Numbered from the stretch's first letter, positions 26,645 through 36,140 are shown. The stretch is DNA of 64,000 bases from Pseudocoprococcus catus (GCF_019734885.1 NZ_JAAXCM010000021.1:1-64000), one strand, 5' to 3'. The notes: generated by a model not told the origin, from the sequence alone. Translations and numbers: made by a program.

Positions 26645-27502
26645 GTGAAAAATATGATGAGTTTTTTCAGAAAAAATGGATTTTATGTTATGGCACTTGT
26701 TCTGATAGCGGGGATATTGGCGATTTCTGGTATTGCCGGATATGTTTCAGGACAGAGTGAACGCAATCAGGCAGAGAATGCAGCAGAGTTTAAGGATCGT
26801 GCAGCAGGCACTGCCAGCAATGAGGCAAAGTTGGCAGAGTCTGAAGCGGCTGTTGCGGATGAGATGACAGGCTACAATGCGGATCTGGTACAGAAAATTC
26901 TGTCTATGATTGAGAATGGTACATTGGCCCTTGAAGATTTTGAGGAAGAAGGCTCCATGAACGGGACGGCAGAAGCTTCCGCTAAAGATGCAGCAGTTGC
27001 GGAGAATGAACCGGCAGAAGCTGCTGAGGATGAACCGGAAGCGGATACCGAGGAGGCAGAGATGGCGGGGAATGTTCTGAATGCAGGCTATTCTTCGGAG
27101 AATGTCATGTCATGGCCGGTGCGGGGGGAAGTCATTATGGATTACAGTATGGATAAGACCATTTATTATCCGACATTGCAGGAATACAAGTGCAATCCGT
27201 CCATTTTGATTCAGAGTGAAGAGGGAACAGATGTAGCAGCGGCTTTTTCGGGAACTGTTGCGGATGTTTATCATGATGCACAGCTTGGTACAGTGTTGGA
27301 GATGTCTCTTGGCAATGGCTATGAAGCCTATTATGGACAGCTGGAGAATGTGGATGTGGCAGTTGGAGATACTGTCCGGCAGGGACAGATCATTGGAACG
27401 GTCAGTACACCGACTCGGTTCTATTCCATCGAAGGAAGTCATTTAAACTTTAGGGTGACCCGGGATGGCGAGCCGGTAGATCCTTTGGATTATCTTGATT
27501 AG
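26645..27502 (+). CDS. spoIIQ: SpoIIQ-like M23 domain protein
   Basis: The 285-residue protein has one N-terminal membrane helix (about 10-32), an acidic Ala/Glu-rich linker, and a C-terminal LytM (M23) fold with FSGTVADVYHDAQLGTVLEM and SHLNFRVTRDG. The zinc-binding residues are largely missing: the end motif is HLN rather than HxH and the first His is not found, as in Bacillus SpoIIQ, so it is probably structural. SpoIIQ in the forespore membrane pairs with SpoIIIAH during engulfment. The GTG at 26645 fits AGAGGTGAT; ATG at 26654 is an alternative. Confidence 0.8.
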   Translation: MKNMMSFFRKNGFYVMALVLIAGILAISGIAGYVSGQSERNQAENAAEFKDRAAGTASNEAKLAESEAAVADEMTGYNADLVQKILSMIENGTLALEDFEEEGSMNGTAEASAKDAAVAENEPAEAAEDEPEADTEEAEMAGNVLNAGYSSENVMSWPVRGEVIMDYSMDKTIYYPTLQEYKCNPSILIQSEEGTDVAAAFSGTVADVYHDAQLGTVLEMSLGNGYEAYYGQLENVDVAVGDTVRQGQIIGTVSTPTRFYSIEGSHLNFRVTRDGEPVDPLDYLD

Positions 27503-27653
27503 GAAGCACGATTTGAATAACAGAGCATATGATATAGAAGCTGATGAAAAATGGTACATATTGAAAAATATGCAACCGTTTCTTTACAACAGCCCTGCCG
27601 CAGGCAATCGGCTGTTAAATAACAATTTTCATCGGCTGCTTTATTATAAAAGG

Positions 27654-27680
27654 CTGCTGCCCATTGAGGCAGCAGTTTTG
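27654..27680 (+). terminator. Terminator after spoIIQ
   Basis: CTGCTGCC and GGCAGCAG form an 8-bp stem with a 6-base loop, followed by TTTTGTT. The 27503-27653 stretch holds another short pair (AACAGCC / GGCTGTT) and no convincing gene. Confidence 0.75.
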
Positions 27681-27765
27681 TTATTTCATAAAAAGAACAA
27701 AATGCTTCGAGAGAATCTTTTTGGTTTTGGCCGGAAAATGGATGGCTGCACAATAAGGAGAGGTT

Positions 27766-28062
27766 ATGCAAAAGAAGAAGGATACCTTAGAGAAGAAAAA
27801 ATGCTATACTTATATGGTGCGCTGTTCAGATCATTCGCTGTATACGGGATGGACAAATGATCTGGAACAGAGAATAGCGGCGCATAACAGCGGACAGGGC
27901 GCAAAATACACAAAAAGCAGACGCCCTGTCACCCTCGTATACTATGAAGTCTTCGAGGCGAAACAGGACGCCATGCGCCGTGAATATGCGATTAAACAAT
28001 TAACGAAGAAAGAAAAAGAGAAGCTTGTGGCTTACCACCATCTGTCTTCGATTGCCACGTAA
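27766..28062 (+). CDS. GIY-YIG nuclease domain protein (UPF0213)
   Basis: The 98-residue protein carries YTYMVRCSDHSLYTGWTND, the GIY-YIG core, a conserved Arg, AAHNSGQGAKYTKSRRPV, and a Glu in the last helix (MRREYAIKQL). It is the stand-alone small type similar to Bacillus YazA. Function is unknown; DNA repair is often suggested. GGAGAGG precedes the ATG. Its last 31 bases overlap the end of the citrate synthase gene on the other strand. Confidence 0.9.
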   Translation: MQKKKDTLEKKKCYTYMVRCSDHSLYTGWTNDLEQRIAAHNSGQGAKYTKSRRPVTLVYYEVFEAKQDAMRREYAIKQLTKKEKEKLVAYHHLSSIAT

Positions 28063-29396
28063 TCTTTGTGGTGGCCCACATATTTGTAGGCAGGACGGAT
28101 AATCTTGCCTTCGTTGGCCAATTCTTCGATACGGTGTGCACACCAGCCGGAGATACGGGAGATGGCGAAGATCGGTGTAAATAATTCCATAGGAAGGCCA
28201 AGCATACTGTAAACAAAGCCGCTGTAAAAGTCTACATTGGCACAGATTGGCTTGAACAGCTGGCGATGCTGCTGCATCAGTTTGATAGCGATGCCTTCAA
28301 CACGGTTATAAAGGTCAAATTCCCTGGTCAGGCCCTTCTCTTCAGAAAGTGCCTGGGCATATTTCTTCAGGATGACACATCTAGGGTCGGATTCAGTATA
28401 AACTGCATGACCGATACCATAGATCAGACCCTTGCCGTCAAAGGCTTCACGGTTCAGAATTTTGGTCAGATACTCAGTAACTTCATCATCATCATCCCAA
28501 TTGGTAACATGTGATTCAATATCCTTAAACATCTGCTGTACCTTCAGATTGGCACCGCCGTGCTTTGGCCCTTTCAGGGAACCGAGGGAGGCTGCGATCG
28601 CAGAGTAAGTATCGGTACCTGTGGAAGTGACAACATGGGTAGTGAAAGTGGAGTTATTACCACCGCCGTGTTCTGCGTGGATGATCAATGCGATATCAAG
28701 TACCTTGGCTTCAAGCTCTGTATACTGGCCGTCTGGACGAAGCAGACGGAGAATATTCTCAGCAGTTGAAAGCTCAGGCTTCGGACGACGGATAACAAGA
28801 CTCTTGTCCAGTATGTAATGGCGATAGCTGTGATAACCATAAACTGCGATCAATGGAAAACGTGCAATCAGCTGAAGAGACTGACGCAGAACATTGTTGA
28901 CTGAAATATCTTCAGGCTGATTATCATAGGAATAGAGTGTCAGAACACTCTTCTGGAGAACATTCATCATGTTGGCATTTGGTGCGTTCATGATGATATC
29001 TCTGACAAAATTGTCCGGCAGCTCGCGGTAATTGCCGAGGATATCGAGAAATTCCTGAAGCTGATCCTTGTTCGGCAGTTCACCGAAAAGAAGAAGATAG
29101 GTGATTTCTTCAAAACCAAAGCGGCTTTCCTTGTTGCCTTCAACAAGATTCATGACATTGTAACCCTGATAATAAAGCTGCCCGTCGATAGGAATCTTAC
29201 GGCCGTGTATGGATTTGAAGGCGACTACGTCAGAAATTTCCGTCAGACCGGTAAGGATACCCTTGCCGTTGGAATCACGAAGTCCTCTTTTGACATCATA
29301 CTCAATATACAGATCCTGGTCAAAACGCCCTGAATTCATGCAGTATTCAGCAAGCTTGTCCAGACGATTGTTAAATTCTGTCATTTCTTTTGCCAT
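28032..29396 (-). CDS. gltA: Citrate synthase
   Basis: The 454-residue protein has the citrate synthase core: HAEHGGGNNSTFTTHVV (His and substrate residues), SLKGPKHGGANLKV, YGIGHAVYTESDPRC with the catalytic His, and YNRVEGIAIKLM. It condenses acetyl-CoA and oxaloacetate. The enzyme resembles the long clostridial type I form. AAGGACTG precedes the ATG. It is a single gene in the leftward direction; no aconitase or isocitrate dehydrogenase is nearby, so it probably supports glutamate synthesis. Confidence 0.96.
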   Translation of the reverse strand: MAKEMTEFNNRLDKLAEYCMNSGRFDQDLYIEYDVKRGLRDSNGKGILTGLTEISDVVAFKSIHGRKIPIDGQLYYQGYNVMNLVEGNKESRFGFEEITYLLLFGELPNKDQLQEFLDILGNYRELPDNFVRDIIMNAPNANMMNVLQKSVLTLYSYDNQPEDISVNNVLRQSLQLIARFPLIAVYGYHSYRHYILDKSLVIRRPKPELSTAENILRLLRPDGQYTELEAKVLDIALIIHAEHGGGNNSTFTTHVVTSTGTDTYSAIAASLGSLKGPKHGGANLKVQQMFKDIESHVTNWDDDDEVTEYLTKILNREAFDGKGLIYGIGHAVYTESDPRCVILKKYAQALSEEKGLTREFDLYNRVEGIAIKLMQQHRQLFKPICANVDFYSGFVYSMLGLPMELFTPIFAISRISGWCAHRIEELANEGKIIRPAYKYVGHHKDYVAIEDRWW

Positions 29397-29896
29397 TATT
29401 GTTCAGTCCTTTTCTATAGAATAATTTTACATAAATACATTTTAATATGAAAATACTTTATCATTATATTGATGATTTGGCAAGTCGTTTTTTTTAAGTT
29501 TATGCGTTAATATAGTTTGACGGGTGAAAATAATGATATGCAATTATAAAAAATGAAAATGTCAAAATGTATAAAAATGAAGAGAAAACCCATAAAATGT
29601 ATAATATGAGAAGAAAAACCGGCAATAAAATAAGGATAAAAATTACTTTTTTTAGACGAAATGTAAAAATATGTAATTAAAATGCAAGTTAAAAGAGGAT
29701 GTTATTCAAAAAAATGCAGACATAGAGAGGGGTGAATAGAAGATAGATAGAATAAACACTGCATAATATGGGTTTATAATGAATAAATATTCAAAAATGA
29801 CGCTGAAACCGGGAGAGAGGTGTTGACTGTTGAAAAAAGAACTGTTAGAGTATTATTATAACGTTACAATAAATTTCTTAGAAAGGTGCTTGAAAA
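29397..29896. other. AT-rich gap between divergent gltA and cls
   Basis: I see no gene here. The DNA is very AT-rich with A-tracts. A TATAAT box at about 29775 could serve the rightward gene, and a TTGCCA / TAAAGT pair near 29450-29480 on the minus strand could serve gltA. These are weak guesses. Confidence 0.4.
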
Positions 29897-31429
29897 ATGG
29901 AGGCGTTAAAAAATAATTCACAGGCCATTGTTCGGGCTTTGACAGTGGCAGTGGCCGTCATATTACAGGCGATTACGATGGTTCTGGTCGGCCGGTATCT
30001 CCATGAATATGCTTCCTGGGCGTATGTACTGCTGGAAATTATAAGCTTTTTGCTTGTTTTTGGTCTGATTAATGATCAGGAATCTTATCGGCAGTTCTGG
30101 TGTGTCATCGTTCTTGTTTTTCCTGTGACAGGTTTATTCCTTTACTATATGTGGGGGCGTAGGAGAAGAAACAGCAAAACGCATATTATGATCAGGGATA
30201 CGGAAGCAAAGATGCGGGGGTATGCACCGCATCAGCCGGAAGTCATGGAAGAACTGCAGGAGCTTCATCCTTACAAAGTCCAGATTGCGCGATTTCTGGA
30301 GAGCGAAGGGTTTAATATGTATCGTCATACCAGCGTGAAATATTTTCCGCTGGGGGAAGAAATGCTGGATGCCATGATTGAAGATCTGAAAAAGGCAGAA
30401 AAATGTATCTTCCTGGATTATTTTATTATCAGTGATGGTGTGATCTGGCAGAGAGTCAAAGAAGTGCTGCTGGAGAAAGCCAAAGAGGGGATTGATATCC
30501 GGCTTTTGATTGATGATTTTGGCTGTCTTGGAATTAATACAGCTGAATTTAGGAATGAACTGGGTAAATCCGGTATCCGTCTGGCTGTTTTTGCACCGAT
30601 TCATAAGAATGTGGACAGGTTGTCTTTTAACTACCGGAATCATCAGAAGATTACCATTGTAGACGGCAATATCGGATATTGCGGCGGCATCAATCTGGCG
30701 GATGAATATGCCAATATTATCAACCGTTTTGGACATTGGAAAGATACAGCCTTTCGTCTTGAAGGTGAAGGTGTGTGGGGGCTGACTTCGATTTTTCTTG
30801 AGATGTGGGAAGTGACGATGGGATATGAGATAACAACAGATTATTCCGTGTATATGCCGACGGTTAAAATGCCGAACGATGGGTTTGTACAGCCATTTTG
30901 TGATGGCCCGGCCAATAATCCCAATAATCCGGCGGAGGATGTGTATACACATATTATCAATAAAGCACGGGATTATGTGTATATTACGACGCCGTATCTT
31001 GTTCCGGAACGGAAGATGGTGGAGGATCTGTGCCGTGCAGCCCGCAGTGGTGTGGATGTAAAGATCATTGTGCCGCACATTTATGATAAATGGTATGTGT
31101 ACATGGTGAATGTGGCTAATTACGGTCCATTGATTGCCAACGGCGTACATGTTTATGAATATATGCCGGGATTCATTCATTCCAAAACAGTTGTCTGTGA
31201 TGATGAATGTGCTATCTGTGGTACCATCAATATGGATTACAGGAGTTTTTATCTGCATTATGAATGTGGTGTATTTACCTGCGAGTCATCGGCGGTTGCG
31301 GATATCCGTGATGATATCCATGAGACATTAAAGCAGTGTCAGGAAATATATCTGGATGAATGGCAGAGTCGTCCATGGTATGAGCAGATTATTCAGTGGG
31401 TATTGCGTTTATTTGCACCTATATTGTAA
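29897..31429 (+). CDS. cls: Cardiolipin synthase
   Basis: The 510-residue protein has two N-terminal membrane helices (about 15-80) and two phospholipase D motifs: NHQKITIVDGNIGYCGG near residue 253 and FIHSKTVVCDDE near residue 430, both with HxK(x)4D. This is the bacterial Cls type that joins two phosphatidylglycerols. GAAAGGTG precedes the ATG. The gene stands alone, closed by a terminator at 31475. Confidence 0.95.
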   Translation: MEALKNNSQAIVRALTVAVAVILQAITMVLVGRYLHEYASWAYVLLEIISFLLVFGLINDQESYRQFWCVIVLVFPVTGLFLYYMWGRRRRNSKTHIMIRDTEAKMRGYAPHQPEVMEELQELHPYKVQIARFLESEGFNMYRHTSVKYFPLGEEMLDAMIEDLKKAEKCIFLDYFIISDGVIWQRVKEVLLEKAKEGIDIRLLIDDFGCLGINTAEFRNELGKSGIRLAVFAPIHKNVDRLSFNYRNHQKITIVDGNIGYCGGINLADEYANIINRFGHWKDTAFRLEGEGVWGLTSIFLEMWEVTMGYEITTDYSVYMPTVKMPNDGFVQPFCDGPANNPNNPAEDVYTHIINKARDYVYITTPYLVPERKMVEDLCRAARSGVDVKIIVPHIYDKWYVYMVNVANYGPLIANGVHVYEYMPGFIHSKTVVCDDECAICGTINMDYRSFYLHYECGVFTCESSAVADIRDDIHETLKQCQEIYLDEWQSRPWYEQIIQWVLRLFAPIL

Positions 31430-31474
31430 CTGGAAAATCGTCAATGGAATTATATGCAACATTTGCAGAGCGTG

Positions 31475-31503
31475 ACAGCCGGGAGGGCTTCCCGGCTGTT
31501 TTT
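31475..31503 (+). terminator. cls terminator
   Basis: ACAGCCGGG and CCCGGCTGT make a perfect 9-bp stem with a 7-base loop, followed by TTTTT; it may also serve the convergent gene. Confidence 0.9.
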
Positions 31504-31514
31504 GGCAGAAAAGA

Positions 31515-32393
31515 TCAGAACCGTGTTCGGTAACCGCAGCGGCGGCACAGATTTTCATGAATATGGTGAGAACGGAAGTCTTCGATGATTCGGAGACTTT
31601 TTTCTTTGCACAGAATCGTGTCCAGGGATTCTATGAAAATATTGCCCAAAGCCAGATGGCCGTTGTGGTCCAGACAACATGGAACGACCTGGCCATCTGC
31701 CAGAATCGCCAATTGATGCCGCAGGCCATGGCAGGTGCCGTTGAAACCGTAATCCGGTGCGTGTTCATCCGGCCATTCAAAAAGCTGGTCAAAATTCACA
31801 TAGGTATGGGGTGCAATGGCGTTGCCGTGAACCTTACCCACATAGGCGTCAATGGGCTGGGCCAGATGATAGGCCTGCTCAAGGGTTTCGAGAATAAACT
31901 GGTTGCGAAGGCGCTGGTCGGCTTTAGCAGTACCATCCAGATTCCAGAGTCGGAAGCTGATATAGCCCGGTGTTGTCATTGTAAAAGTCCGGGCAAAATC
32001 AATGGCATTCTCAAGATAGGAGCGGAAATCCCGGGTATGCATGGTATTGGCATCAAAGCTGTGCAGGGACAGAGAAATCTGACGGGGTGCTGTTTCGCCC
32101 AGAAGCAGCTGATGTTTTTCGGGAAGAAGCACTGCATTGGTGGTTAGATTAACTTTTAATCCGTTTTGATGGGCGATGGCCAAAATATCGCCAAGCCATG
32201 GGTGCATCAGCGGTTCACCTTTTACATGAAGGCAAATGTAGTCTGTAAAAAGGGTTACCTGTGCAGCAATCTTAGCAAATTCATCCACAGACATCATTCT
32301 TGCCGGACGGTCACTGGTGGGACAAAAACTGCAGCAGAGATTGCAGCGGTTGATAATTTCTATATAAATTTTCTGAAAACGTTTCTTTTTCAT
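31515..32393 (-). CDS. Radical SAM/SPASM domain protein
   Basis: The 292-residue product has CNLCCSFCP near residue 14 (the CX3CX2C cluster that binds [4Fe-4S] and SAM), GEPLMHPWL (GGEP-like), and a C-terminal SPASM-type Cys set: VVPCCLDHNG and CRRCGYR at the very end. Such enzymes modify peptides or small molecules. No peptide substrate is adjacent, so the target is unknown. The start at 32393 is chosen over an in-frame ATG at 32429 because an AGAGG site precedes it. Confidence 0.85.
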   Translation of the reverse strand: MKKKRFQKIYIEIINRCNLCCSFCPTSDRPARMMSVDEFAKIAAQVTLFTDYICLHVKGEPLMHPWLGDILAIAHQNGLKVNLTTNAVLLPEKHQLLLGETAPRQISLSLHSFDANTMHTRDFRSYLENAIDFARTFTMTTPGYISFRLWNLDGTAKADQRLRNQFILETLEQAYHLAQPIDAYVGKVHGNAIAPHTYVNFDQLFEWPDEHAPDYGFNGTCHGLRHQLAILADGQVVPCCLDHNGHLALGNIFIESLDTILCKEKSLRIIEDFRSHHIHENLCRRCGYRTRF

Positions 32394-32518
32394 ACAAAGC
32401 CTCTTTTTGTTCAATAAAGTTATAATCAAATAATATAGATTTTAAAGAAATCTGTCAATATGAAGGAAGGTATGGTATACTTGAATAAAATAAATTCATA
32501 ACGAAAGGATGCATTTTG

Positions 32519-33298
32519 ATGAAGAAAGTATTGACAATTGCCGGTTCCGACTGCAGCGGCGGTGCCGGTATTCAGGCAGATATAAAGACAATGACAGCAC
32601 ATAAGGTTTATGCAATGAGCGTGATTACAGCTTTGACTGCGCAGAATACAACAGGTGTTTATGGTGTGTTAGATGCGGGGGCTGACTTTGTGGGTCAGCA
32701 GATGGACTGTGTGTTCAAGGATATTTTCCCGGATGCGGTGAAGATCGGCATGGTTTCCAATATTGAGACCATTCAGATGATCGCAGCCAAGTTAAAGGAA
32801 TATCATGCGAAGAATATTGTTGTTGACCCAGTTATGGTTTCTACAAGCGGATGTGCACTGATGCAGCCGGATGCCATGGATACACTGATTTCTGTTCTGC
32901 TTCCGATGGGGGATATCATTACACCAAATATCCCGGAAGCAGAGAAGCTTTGCGGATTTGAGATCAAGAACGTAGAGGATATGAAGAAAGCAGCAGAAGT
33001 GATCGGCAGAAATCTTTCAGGCAGTGTGCTGATCAAAGGCGGTCATCTGACAGAGACAGCAGATGATCTTTTGTATCATGACGGTGAATTTATGTGGTAC
33101 CGCGGAGAACGTGTGAACAATCCGAATACACACGGTACAGGCTGTACATTATCTTCTGCCATCGCAAGCAATCTGGCACTGGGTTATGATATGAAGACAA
33201 GCGTGCAGAATGCGAAGAATTATATCACAGGTGCGTTAAAGGACGGCCTGGATCTCGGTGAGGGAAGCGGACCGTTGAATCATTGCTTCAATTTATAA
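32519..33298 (+). CDS. thiD: Hydroxymethylpyrimidine/phosphomethylpyrimidine kinase (or PdxK-like kinase)
   Basis: The 259-residue ribokinase-fold protein starts MKKVLTIAGSDCSGGAGIQADIKT, the ThiD mark, and has PVMVSTSG, TPNIPEAEKL and NTHGTGCTLSSAIASNLA with the catalytic Asp replaced in the usual GTGC motif by the conserved GTGC anion hole. ThiD phosphorylates HMP for thiamine synthesis; clostridial proteins of this group also phosphorylate pyridoxal. GAAAGGATG precedes the ATG. No thiamine genes are adjacent, so the substrate is uncertain. Confidence 0.87.
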   Translation: MKKVLTIAGSDCSGGAGIQADIKTMTAHKVYAMSVITALTAQNTTGVYGVLDAGADFVGQQMDCVFKDIFPDAVKIGMVSNIETIQMIAAKLKEYHAKNIVVDPVMVSTSGCALMQPDAMDTLISVLLPMGDIITPNIPEAEKLCGFEIKNVEDMKKAAEVIGRNLSGSVLIKGGHLTETADDLLYHDGEFMWYRGERVNNPNTHGTGCTLSSAIASNLALGYDMKTSVQNAKNYITGALKDGLDLGEGSGPLNHCFNL

Positions 33299-33392
33299 AT
33301 CGATGCAGCTGATTTGGAATGGGCTTTTGTATGTAACTGTGAATCTGCTGAATAGTTACGAGGCCTGAATGATAGGAGTGGGACATAACTAA

Positions 33393-34205
33393 ATGGAAAG
33401 ACTGATTATGCTGGGAACAGGCAATGCCCTTGTGACCAGATGTTATAATACTTGTTTTGCAATTCAGGATGATGATGAATATTTTCTTGTAGATGCAGGC
33501 GGCGGCAATGGTATTATGCGCCAGCTTCAGGATGCCGGCATTCCCATGGAGCAGATCCATCATATTTTTCTGACCCATGAACATACAGATCATCTGCTTG
33601 GTATGATCTGGATGATCCGCATGATTGCCACGAAGATCCGCAAAGAACAGTATGAAGGTAATTTGCGGATTTACTGTCACAGTGCGTTGGTGGAAACGGT
33701 TCGTACCATCGCGAATCTGACATTGCCGAAGAAATTCACACGGCTTCTGGATCATCGTATCCAGTTTGTACCGCTTCATAATGGCGATACAAAGCATATT
33801 CTGGATTATGATGTGACATTTTTTGATATTTTATCTACCAAGGCTAAGCAGTATGGCTTTGCAATGCGTCTGCGAAATGGACAGAAACTGACATGTGCCG
33901 GCGATGAACCGCTGAATGAACAATGCGTTGGTTATGCGGAAAGCAGTGACTGGCTGATGCATGAGGCCTTTTGTCTCTATTCACAGAGAAACCAGTACGA
34001 TCCTTATGAGAAACATCACAGCACTGTTCGGGAAGCCTGCGAACTGGCAAGCTGCCTGAACGTACCGAACCTGATTCTGTATCATACGGAGGATGACAAC
34101 ATTGAACGCCGAAAAGCATTGTATACCGCAGAGGGGCGGTTATATTATAAGGGGAATCTGTATGTTCCGGATGATCTGGAATGTATCGAGTTTGATGAGG
34201 TGTAG
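33393..34205 (+). CDS. Metallo-beta-lactamase fold hydrolase
   Basis: The 270-residue protein has FLTHEHTDHLLG near residue 55 (HxHxDH), a further His in IYCHS, the CAGDEP Asp, and a final His in LILYHTEDD, which together make a two-metal site. It resembles the RNase Z-like branch of the family (single-domain, with LDHRIQF). The function could be phosphodiesterase-like. AGGAG precedes the ATG at a slightly long distance of 13 bases. Preceding DNA has a GTAAC / GTTAC pair at 33332-33359. Confidence 0.82.
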   Translation: MERLIMLGTGNALVTRCYNTCFAIQDDDEYFLVDAGGGNGIMRQLQDAGIPMEQIHHIFLTHEHTDHLLGMIWMIRMIATKIRKEQYEGNLRIYCHSALVETVRTIANLTLPKKFTRLLDHRIQFVPLHNGDTKHILDYDVTFFDILSTKAKQYGFAMRLRNGQKLTCAGDEPLNEQCVGYAESSDWLMHEAFCLYSQRNQYDPYEKHHSTVREACELASCLNVPNLILYHTEDDNIERRKALYTAEGRLYYKGNLYVPDDLECIEFDEV

Positions 34206-34218
34206 TTTCTGATACCTG

Positions 34219-34256
34219 TTTTTGAAATTTTGCTTGGCTCTGAACAGTTACATATT
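34219..34256. repeat. Second copy of the MITE right end
   Basis: TTTTTGAAATTTTGC then TGGCTCTGAACAGTTAC and ATATT match 22048-22085 with one change. Only this 38-bp end is present here, without the left terminal repeat. Confidence 0.75.
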
Positions 34257-34266
34257 TAGATTGAAT

Positions 34267-34310
34267 AAAACCGTTATATGAACAAAAAAATGTTTGTATA
34301 GCGGTTTTTT
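34267..34310. terminator. Bidirectional terminator between two convergent genes
   Basis: AAAACCGTTATATGAACA and TGTTTGTATAGCGGTTTT pair with an A-rich loop, with TTTTTT after on the plus strand and A-run before. Confidence 0.8.
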
Positions 34311-34355
34311 GTTGTGCCAAAAATCCGCTTCGTTTTTCTCATGAAAGTTAAGAAA

Positions 34356-35867
34356 TCAGATACCATAACGCTGACATTTTTTTACAAGGGTTGAGTGGTC
34401 AATGCCGAGAGCGATAGCCGCTTTTCTTTTTGTACGGAATTCGGTGAGTGCCGATTTGATAATCTGACATTCGAGGTTCGTTGTTGCTTTTTTTAGATTA
34501 TAAGTTTTTTCGGTCGACATATAGCCATCGTTGTCCGGGATGCCGACAACCATTGAAACAGTTTTTTTATCGATCACATTTGAACGGTTGATAACAACAA
34601 GTCGTTCGATGACATTTTCAAGTTCACGGATATTGCCGGGCCAGTTATAGGCAGTCATCAGATGAAGTGCATCACTGTATATTTCAACCTGTTTATTGTA
34701 CTTTTTGTTGAAAACATCTAGAAAATGATGGACAAGTACATCAATATCTTCTTTTCTTTCTCTGAGTGGTGCCAGGGAAATTGGAACAACATTCAGACGA
34801 TAGTAAAGATCTTCACGGAAAGTTTTTTCCTTGATACATTCCAGCAGATTGCGATTGGTGGCTGCAATAATGCGAACATTGATTGGAATTGCTTTCGATG
34901 AACCGACCTTTGTCACTTCATGGTTCTGAAGAACGCGCAGTAATTTCGTCTGCATTGGCATGGACATTTCACCAATTTCATCCAACATCAGTGTTCCGCT
35001 GTTGGCCATTTCGAATATACCAGTTTTCCCGTTTTTACTGGCCCCTGTAAAGGCACCGGGTACATAGCCAAATAATTCGGATTCCATCAGAGTTTCAGGA
35101 ATTGCCGCACAGTTGATTTTCAGAAATGGTTTGTTGAAACGGCTGCTTGCCTGATAGATTTGATTGGTAATAACCTCTTTTCCGGTACCGCTCTCTCCTG
35201 TGATTAAAACAGAGGCATCCGTTGGGGCGACAGCCAGGGCAGTAGAAAGAGCCTGATACATTTGGGGGCTTTTGAATATGAGGTCTACCTGTTTAATTTG
35301 CTGTGTTCGGAGATATTGGACTTCGTTTTCGGTTTTGGCCTGAACTTCTTTTAAATGGAGCAGCTGATCCTTGACGATCTCAAGCTGCTGAATATTTCTG
35401 TCGTGGGCCACTGCATATTTTAGTTCGTGGTTATCGTCAAAAATAGGAAAACCTGTAATGTATACGGTTGTATTTGTTCGGTTCATCACGCCGATTTTTT
35501 CAGAGCGACGTTCCTGTTTCAGGATTGTCGGCAGAATACCGTTGGTATAAAGTTTTTTCTCACGATTGATCTGGTGAATATTTTCTCCGATGACTTCTTC
35601 TTTTAAAATGCCGCTCAGCTGCTGATACATGTCATTGACGTAAACCGTTGTGCCTTCTTTGTCTGCAATATAGATAGCATCCGGAAGATTATCGCATATT
35701 TTTTCAAAATCAACAAAACGATGGAAAAGAAATGCTTCAAAATCATCAGTGGCGCGGCGCAATTCATGATAATTCTCTTCGTTGGAAGAAGAATTAGATG
35801 CACAGAGCGCGTTAATTTGTGCTTTGAGAAGAAGAAAGCTGTCTTTGAGTTCCTTATATTGATTCAT
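34356..35867 (-). CDS. Sigma-54-dependent PAS/AAA+/Fis regulator
   Basis: The 503-residue protein has an N-terminal helical region, a PAS domain (about 55-165), a coiled linker, an AAA+ domain (about 200-430) and a C-terminal Fis-type helix-turn-helix (about 465-503). Walker A is GESGTGKE (residues 224-231), GAFTGA is intact at 271-276, and Walker B is LMLDEIGE (293-300), so it should contact sigma-54. The PAS domain likely senses a small ligand. Directly upstream lie five TGGT-N10-ACCR dyads and a sigma-54 promoter facing the other way, so it probably controls the catabolic genes that follow. Confidence 0.95.
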   Translation of the reverse strand: MNQYKELKDSFLLLKAQINALCASNSSSNEENYHELRRATDDFEAFLFHRFVDFEKICDNLPDAIYIADKEGTTVYVNDMYQQLSGILKEEVIGENIHQINREKKLYTNGILPTILKQERRSEKIGVMNRTNTTVYITGFPIFDDNHELKYAVAHDRNIQQLEIVKDQLLHLKEVQAKTENEVQYLRTQQIKQVDLIFKSPQMYQALSTALAVAPTDASVLITGESGTGKEVITNQIYQASSRFNKPFLKINCAAIPETLMESELFGYVPGAFTGASKNGKTGIFEMANSGTLMLDEIGEMSMPMQTKLLRVLQNHEVTKVGSSKAIPINVRIIAATNRNLLECIKEKTFREDLYYRLNVVPISLAPLRERKEDIDVLVHHFLDVFNKKYNKQVEIYSDALHLMTAYNWPGNIRELENVIERLVVINRSNVIDKKTVSMVVGIPDNDGYMSTEKTYNLKKATTNLECQIIKSALTEFRTKRKAAIALGIDHSTLVKKCQRYGI

Positions 35868-35887
35868 ATGATGCTCCTTTTTGTGGG

Positions 35888-36140
35888 GAGTGAAAAAAGT
35901 AACCGATAATGGTGAAATACTACACCATTTTATGCTCTTAAGTATAAAATTTCAAAGAAGATCTGTCAAATAGGTACTTTTTAGTAACTATCTGACCATC
36001 AGGTTGGGGGTGAAAAAAGTAACCGATCTAAGGATAAAAAGAGATAAATATCTGAAAAAATATCCCGAAAAGAGAGATAAATAAGTATATGGTGAAAAAA
36101 GAAACCATAAATGGTGATAAGCTGGTGAAAAAAACAACCG
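35888..36140. promoter_or_regulatory. Cluster of five 18-bp dyads (probable enhancer sites)
   Basis: Five 18-bp copies, three of them matching TGGT-N10-ACCR and two with GAGT or GGGT in place of TGGT, are found at 35888-35905, 35910-35927, 36008-36025, 36090-36107 and 36123-36140. The middle is A-rich (GAAAAAAGTA or similar). The centre-to-centre distances vary (22, 98, 82, 33). They lie 117-370 bases upstream of a sigma-54 promoter at 36257, a normal distance for enhancer binding. Assignment to the neighbouring regulator is inferred. The rest of 35868-36296 shows only AT-rich DNA. Confidence 0.85.

Noticed and set aside
27495-27860. 121-codon frame before the GIY-YIG gene
   Set aside because: It runs over a terminator hairpin and overlaps the well-supported GIY-YIG gene in another frame.
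30134-31258. Long minus-strand frame of 374 codons
   Set aside because: It is fully antisense to cls, has no ribosome site and no known motif; it is rich in His and Ile as expected of a shadow of the real gene.
35888-36140. Possible CRISPR array because of repeated A-rich units
   Set aside because: Units are only 18 bp, spacing is irregular (22-98 bp), there are no cas genes, and the dyad form fits regulator sites.
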